Shown piece by piece: positions 5,963 through 9,132 of a DNA stretch of 9,132 nucleotides. A program made the translations under genes and the position numbers. The stretch lies in NCBI GenBank assembly GCA_030152585.1, contig JASLJC010000001.1, positions 1 through 9,132 on the forward strand. The letters run 5' to 3'. Below the pieces are notes generated by a model. The model was not told the origin of the DNA. It was given only the letters and a program-made list of their open reading frames with translations, and did no database searches. The DNA comes from Savagea sp. (GTDB lineage Bacteria; Bacillota; Bacilli; Bacillales_A; Planococcaceae). Position 1 is the stretch's first letter; each line of letters begins with the position of its first letter.

Positions 5963-7159
5963 TTATTTTTCGAGCAGATGCCCTAATTTTTCTTTTTTCG
6001 TTTCCATGTAACGTGCGTTTGCATCTTTTACCGGCATTTCCAACGCTACACGTTCTACAACATCTAATCCATGACCTGTTAAACTTGTAATTTTACGCGG
6101 ATTGTTTGTAAGTAATCGCATCTTTCGTACACCGAGATCTTTTAAAATTTGTGCACCGATACCGTAGTCGCGTAAATCGTCTGGAAAACCGAGTGCCTCG
6201 TTTGCTTCTACTGTGTCGAGCCCTTCTTCTTGTAACTTATAAGCACGCATTTTGTTTACTAAACCGATACCACGCCCTTCTTGACGCATGTAGAGTAAAA
6301 TGCCTGTCCCTTCTTCTTCAATTTGACGAAGGGCCGCTTGAAGTTGAGGTCCGCAGTCACAACGTTCTGAACCGAATACATCCCCTGTAAGACATTCTGA
6401 ATGTACGCGGACAAGTACCGGTTTGGACGAATCGATTTCGCCTTTGACAAACGCGATATGCTCTTGATTCGTCAACGTCTCGACGTATGTCACAGCACGG
6501 AACTCTCCAAAACTCGTCGGCATTTTCGTTTCGACAATTCGCTCAATGAGTTGTTCTTGCTTTCGGCGATAACGAATGAGCTCTTCAATCGTTAAAATGA
6601 CGAGGTCGTGCTTTTTCGCTACTCGTTGTAAATCCGGCATACGCGCCATCGTACCATCTTCGTTCATAATCTCACAAATAACACCTGCTGGCTCCTTACT
6701 TCCGGCAAGACGAGCTAAATCGACCGCTGCTTCTGTATGGCCAGCTCGACGTAAGACGCCACCTTCTTTTGCAATGAGTGGAAAAATATGACCCGGACGT
6801 TTAAATTCAGCGTGCGTAGCATCTTGTGCAATCGCACGTTGAATCGTATGTGCACGCTCAAAAGCCGAAATTCCTGTATGACATGACGCATGATCGATGC
6901 TCACTGTAAATGCAGTGCCGTACGGGTCTGTATTTCGTTCAACCATCGGATGGAAATTTAATTTTTTCGCTCGTTCTTTTGTCATCGGTAAACAAATGAG
7001 TCCTCGTCCTTCTGTCGCCATAAAATTCACGAGTTCACCATCTGTTCGATCGGCTAACGTCAGAAAATCACCTTCATTTTCACGATTTTCATCATCTACG
7101 ACGATAATCGGACGACCTGCTTGTAACTGTACAATCGCTTCTTCTACTGTTGCATACAT
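5963..7159 (-). CDS. ribBA: Bifunctional 3,4-dihydroxy-2-butanone-4-phosphate synthase / GTP cyclohydrolase II
   Basis: A 398-residue fusion typical of Firmicutes (called ribA in B. subtilis). The N-terminal domain (1 to about 200) makes dihydroxybutanone phosphate from ribulose 5-phosphate. It carries VVDDENRENEGDF (20-32), GRGLICLPM (51-59), HTGISAFERA (94-103), KEGGVLRRAGHTEAAVDLA (131-149) and ICEIMNEDG (161-169). The C-terminal domain (about 205-398) is GTP cyclohydrolase II, which opens GTP to a diaminopyrimidinone. Its zinc ligands Cys256, Cys267 and Cys269 sit in HSECLTGDVFGSERCDC, and YMRQEGRGIGL (290-300) and LLTNNPRKI (349-357) are intact. Both activities therefore look functional. 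The ATG follows AAAAAGGGGAT. The gene lies 15 nt after ribE and 15 nt before ribH. Confidence 0.98.
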   Translation of the reverse strand: MYATVEEAIVQLQAGRPIIVVDDENRENEGDFLTLADRTDGELVNFMATEGRGLICLPMTKERAKKLNFHPMVERNTDPYGTAFTVSIDHASCHTGISAFERAHTIQRAIAQDATHAEFKRPGHIFPLIAKEGGVLRRAGHTEAAVDLARLAGSKEPAGVICEIMNEDGTMARMPDLQRVAKKHDLVILTIEELIRYRRKQEQLIERIVETKMPTSFGEFRAVTYVETLTNQEHIAFVKGEIDSSKPVLVRVHSECLTGDVFGSERCDCGPQLQAALRQIEEEGTGILLYMRQEGRGIGLVNKMRAYKLQEEGLDTVEANEALGFPDDLRDYGIGAQILKDLGVRKMRLLTNNPRKITSLTGHGLDVVERVALEMPVKDANARYMETKKEKLGHLLEK

Positions 7160-7174
7160 TTTTCTATCCCCTTT

Positions 7175-7819
7175 TTAAACGAATCCATTTTCGACTAACG
7201 TATCCATCGTAATACCTTGCGACTTACTTTCACGCGCTTCGAGTAAGCGATCGATATATTTTGCAAACATATCACATTCAACATTTACCGTATCGCCGAC
7301 ATCTTTATGACCGAGCACTGTATCTTTTTCAGTCGTCGGAATGAGCGAAATGATAAATCCTGAATCAGTTACACCGAAGACAGTAAGTGACGTACCGTCT
7401 ACTGCGACAGAACCTTTCGTAATATAATACGATTGAAATTCTTTTGACGTTTCAATTTCAACATAACGTGCATTATCACGACGTGTCGTACGAACGATTG
7501 TGCCGACTGTGTCAACATGACCTGTTACAAAATGTCCTCCGAAACGGTCATTCGCTTGCATTGCTCGTTCGACATTGACAGAACTTCCGACACTTAATTG
7601 TCCAAGTGTCGTCGCTTTCATCGTCTCGGGAATAACATCTGCTACAAATGACTGCTCTGTCATCTCTGATACGGTTAAACAAACACCATTAATCGCAATA
7701 CTATCGCCGATAGATGCATCTTCTAACGCTTTTTCACTTCGAACGTGTAAACGGAGCGATTGTGCTCCTGGTGTAATCCGTTCGATTACCCCGATATCTT
7801 CTACAATTCCAGTAAACAT
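7175..7819 (-). CDS. ribE: Riboflavin synthase, alpha subunit
   Basis: A 214-residue protein made of two similar beta-barrel halves, as in all riboflavin synthases; it dismutates two molecules of dimethyl-ribityllumazine to riboflavin. The N-terminus MFTGIVED is diagnostic. Barrel one has SIAINGVCLTV (40-50) and Cys47; barrel two repeats the motif as SVAVDGTSLTV (137-147). GGHFVTGHVD (94-103) joins them and contributes catalytic residues. Its ATG directly abuts the TAA of ribD, and its ribosome binding site AAAGGAGA lies inside the ribD 3' end, so the two are likely translationally coupled. B. subtilis nomenclature is used for the symbol. Confidence 0.97.
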   Translation of the reverse strand: MFTGIVEDIGVIERITPGAQSLRLHVRSEKALEDASIGDSIAINGVCLTVSEMTEQSFVADVIPETMKATTLGQLSVGSSVNVERAMQANDRFGGHFVTGHVDTVGTIVRTTRRDNARYVEIETSKEFQSYYITKGSVAVDGTSLTVFGVTDSGFIISLIPTTEKDTVLGHKDVGDTVNVECDMFAKYIDRLLEARESKSQGITMDTLVENGFV

Positions 7820-8896
7820 TTAGTCGTCTCCTTTCAGAAATTTCGCATAAATCCGAATATCTGGACCGAATGTCGTAACGTCGATAATTTCTAACTGTTT
7901 CGCTTCCTTCATGAGTAAACGGCTCGGATCGTCAAAAAATGTCGGACCGTTACCAATCAACTTCGGTGCGATATAAATATACGCTTCATCGACGAGTCCT
8001 TCGTCAATAAATGAACGATGAATGCTCGGACCACCTTCAATGAACAACGTCATGATACCGCGACGGCCGAGTTCTTCTAATACGCGCATTAAAAATGGCT
8101 CGCGAGCATCAAGAGAAATGACCTCGACTTGTGCTGAAGCGTGCGGTATATTTTTTTGCGTCGTAAAAAGAAGCGTCGGAACACGCTCATCTGTGTATAC
8201 TGTCGCATCAACGGGTGTGCGACCTCTTCTGTCTAAAACAATACGAATTGGATCTGTACCACCTTGGGGCAATCGAGTGGTTAAGGATGGGTTATCATCT
8301 AAAACGGTGCCACTGCCAACTAAAATGGCATCATGTCGGTGTCGTAATTCGTGGACATTGAAGCGGGCTGCTTCAGAAGTGATCCACTGTGAGTCTCCCG
8401 TAGAGGTGGCGACTCGGCCATCAAGGGTGACAGCCGTTTTCAACGTGACATATGGGCGTTTCGTTTGGATGTAATGGAAAAATGCGCGATTCAGTGTGCG
8501 GGCCTCGTCTTCTAATAAACCTACGTGGACTTCTATACCAGCATCGCGAAGTCGTTGAACTCCGCGACCTTGAACGAGTGTATTTGAATCAAGCGTCGCT
8601 AGAAAGACGCGTTTTACATTTTTCTGTACAATTAAATCCGCACATGGCGGTGTTTTTCCGTGATGACTACACGGCTCTAATGTGACGTATAAGTCACTAC
8701 CTGCTGCACGACTTCCTGCCATTTGTAACGCATGAACTTCCGCATGCGGTGTCCCTGCTTTCAAATGTGCACCAAAACCGACAATCTCGCCATCTTTCAC
8801 ACAAACCGCTCCAACGAGAGGATTCGGTGACGTCTGACCTTCTGCCGACCGTGCAAGCTCTAAAGCACGTTGCATCATCTGTTCATGAAAATTCAT
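7820..8896 (-). CDS. ribD: Bifunctional diaminohydroxyphosphoribosylaminopyrimidine deaminase / 5-amino-6-(5-phosphoribosylamino)uracil reductase
   Basis: A 358-residue fusion (ribG in older B. subtilis naming) for steps two and three of riboflavin synthesis. The N-terminal cytidine-deaminase-like domain (1 to about 145) has the zinc and proton-shuttle motif HAEVHAL (51-57, His51, Glu53) and EPCSHHGKTPPC (74-85, Cys76 and Cys85). The C-terminal reductase domain (about 148-358) has TLKTAVTLDGRVA (151-163), GSGTVLDDNP (194-203), DPIRIVLDRRGR (215-226) and FIEGGPSIHRSF (285-296), which bind NADPH and substrate. The linker reads LDSNTLVQGRG where most family members have DPNPLVAGRG. The ATG follows AAAGGAGGTC at about 6 nt, and that site is paired in a hairpin after the FMN riboswitch. 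First gene of the operon. Confidence 0.97.
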   Translation of the reverse strand: MNFHEQMMQRALELARSAEGQTSPNPLVGAVCVKDGEIVGFGAHLKAGTPHAEVHALQMAGSRAAGSDLYVTLEPCSHHGKTPPCADLIVQKNVKRVFLATLDSNTLVQGRGVQRLRDAGIEVHVGLLEDEARTLNRAFFHYIQTKRPYVTLKTAVTLDGRVATSTGDSQWITSEAARFNVHELRHRHDAILVGSGTVLDDNPSLTTRLPQGGTDPIRIVLDRRGRTPVDATVYTDERVPTLLFTTQKNIPHASAQVEVISLDAREPFLMRVLEELGRRGIMTLFIEGGPSIHRSFIDEGLVDEAYIYIAPKLIGNGPTFFDDPSRLLMKEAKQLEIIDVTTFGPDIRIYAKFLKGDD

Positions 8897-8901
8897 CGTA
8901 T

Positions 8902-8920
8902 GACCTCCTTTGTAGAGGCC
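8902..8920 (-). promoter_or_regulatory. Hairpin covering the ribD ribosome binding site (riboswitch expression platform)
   Basis: GGCCTC (8915-8920) can pair with GAGGTC (8902-8907) in minus-strand RNA, 6 bp with one G-U, around a 7-nt loop. The pairing buries most of the Shine-Dalgarno AAAGGAGG (8904-8911). No U run or terminator hairpin lies between the aptamer and the ATG, so FMN probably blocks translation initiation. Confidence 0.6.
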
Positions 8921-8923
8921 TTC

Positions 8924-9062
8924 ACACTGCTTCTCCCATCCAGACTATACTGTCGGTGCCAGAATCCCACTGGCTCAGCCACACGTAAATACGTGCAGGT
9001 CACGGACTTTCGATTACTCGATCACCGTCGGTAAGGAATTTCACCTTGCCCCGAAGTAGTGC
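8924..9062 (-). ncRNA. FMN riboswitch (RFN element) of the rib operon
   Basis: Read on the minus strand, the conserved RFN blocks appear in order: GGGGCAAGGTGAAATTCC, ACCGACGGTGA, AAAGTCCGTGACC, a variable hairpin CACGTATTTACGTG, GTGGGATTCTGGCACCGAC and AGTCTGGATGGGAGA. The closing helix P1 pairs CACTACTTC (9053-9061) with GAAGCAGTG (8925-8933), with one mismatch. This aptamer binds flavin mononucleotide and shuts off riboflavin genes when FMN is plentiful. It sits between the operon promoter and ribD. Confidence 0.97.
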
Positions 9063-9068
9063 ATCTTT

Positions 9069-9098
9069 AACGTAGCATATTTATTTAATGATTGTCAA
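9069..9098 (-). promoter_or_regulatory. Promoter of the riboflavin operon
   Basis: On the minus strand a perfect TTGACA (9093-9098) is followed by an 18-nt spacer and TACGTT (9069-9074) preceded by TGC, an extended -10. The expected start, near 9062-9063, coincides with the first base of riboswitch helix P1, which supports the assignment. Confidence 0.75.
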
Positions 9099-9110
9099 AA
9101 AAAATTATTC

Positions 9111-9129
9111 TTCAGTATTGTTAACTGAA
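9111..9129. repeat. Small inverted repeat at the window edge
   Basis: TTCAGT (9111-9116) and ACTGAA (9124-9129) with a 7-nt loop. On the minus strand GAATAATTTTTTT follows, so it might be the remnant or tip of a terminator for an upstream gene outside the window. The short A/T-rich stem makes this weak. Confidence 0.3.
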
Positions 9130-9132
9130 TTA

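Noticed and set aside
1..9132. Mobile element, prophage, CRISPR or defence system
   Set aside because: I found no transposase, integrase, long terminal inverted repeats, regularly spaced repeats or recognisable defence domains; gene order and composition look like ordinary chromosome.

Overview
The window reads as chromosomal DNA from a low-G+C Gram-positive bacterium, most likely of the order Bacillales. The evidence is strong AGGAGG-type ribosome binding sites, sigma-A-like promoters, an LCP-family cell-wall enzyme, a riboflavin operon arranged ribD-ribE-ribBA-ribH behind an FMN riboswitch, and simple hairpin plus U-run terminators. I cannot name the genus. I see no insertion sequence, phage gene, CRISPR array, tRNA or rRNA.

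Layout from left to right. Positions 1-413 (minus) hold the 5' part of a membrane-anchored protein resembling glycosyl hydrolase family 8, cut by the window edge. Positions 543-1413 (minus) hold a YdgI-like FMN nitroreductase followed by a 64-residue zinc-ribbon protein; the pair ends at a 20-bp terminator hairpin. Transcribed away from the nitroreductase on the plus strand are a LOG-family phosphoribohydrolase (1505-2077) and then an LCP (LytR-CpsA-Psr) protein (2237-3256), each with its own terminator. The LCP terminator also lies just after the convergent minus-strand gene for a 51-residue protein in which 28 residues are lysine (3308-3463). A near-perfect 20-bp palindrome sits in that gene's promoter. 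A 428-residue NCS2/AzgA-type purine permease (3780-5066, minus) follows; it has a PurR-like half-site but no purine riboswitch that I can see.

The right half (5360-9098, minus) is a complete riboflavin operon: promoter, FMN riboswitch, ribD, ribE, ribBA, ribH and terminator. Gaps between genes are 0-15 nt. Together the four proteins convert GTP and ribulose 5-phosphate into riboflavin, apart from the phosphatase step that is usually encoded elsewhere. No ribT follows ribH. Only 27 nt separate the aptamer from the ribD start, and a hairpin there pairs part of the Shine-Dalgarno sequence. This points to control of translation initiation rather than transcription termination.

Most of the window is ordinary housekeeping sequence. 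The best candidates for something undescribed are the lysine-rich mini-protein with its palindromic promoter, the six-cysteine zinc-ribbon protein, and the form of riboswitch control used by the rib operon.
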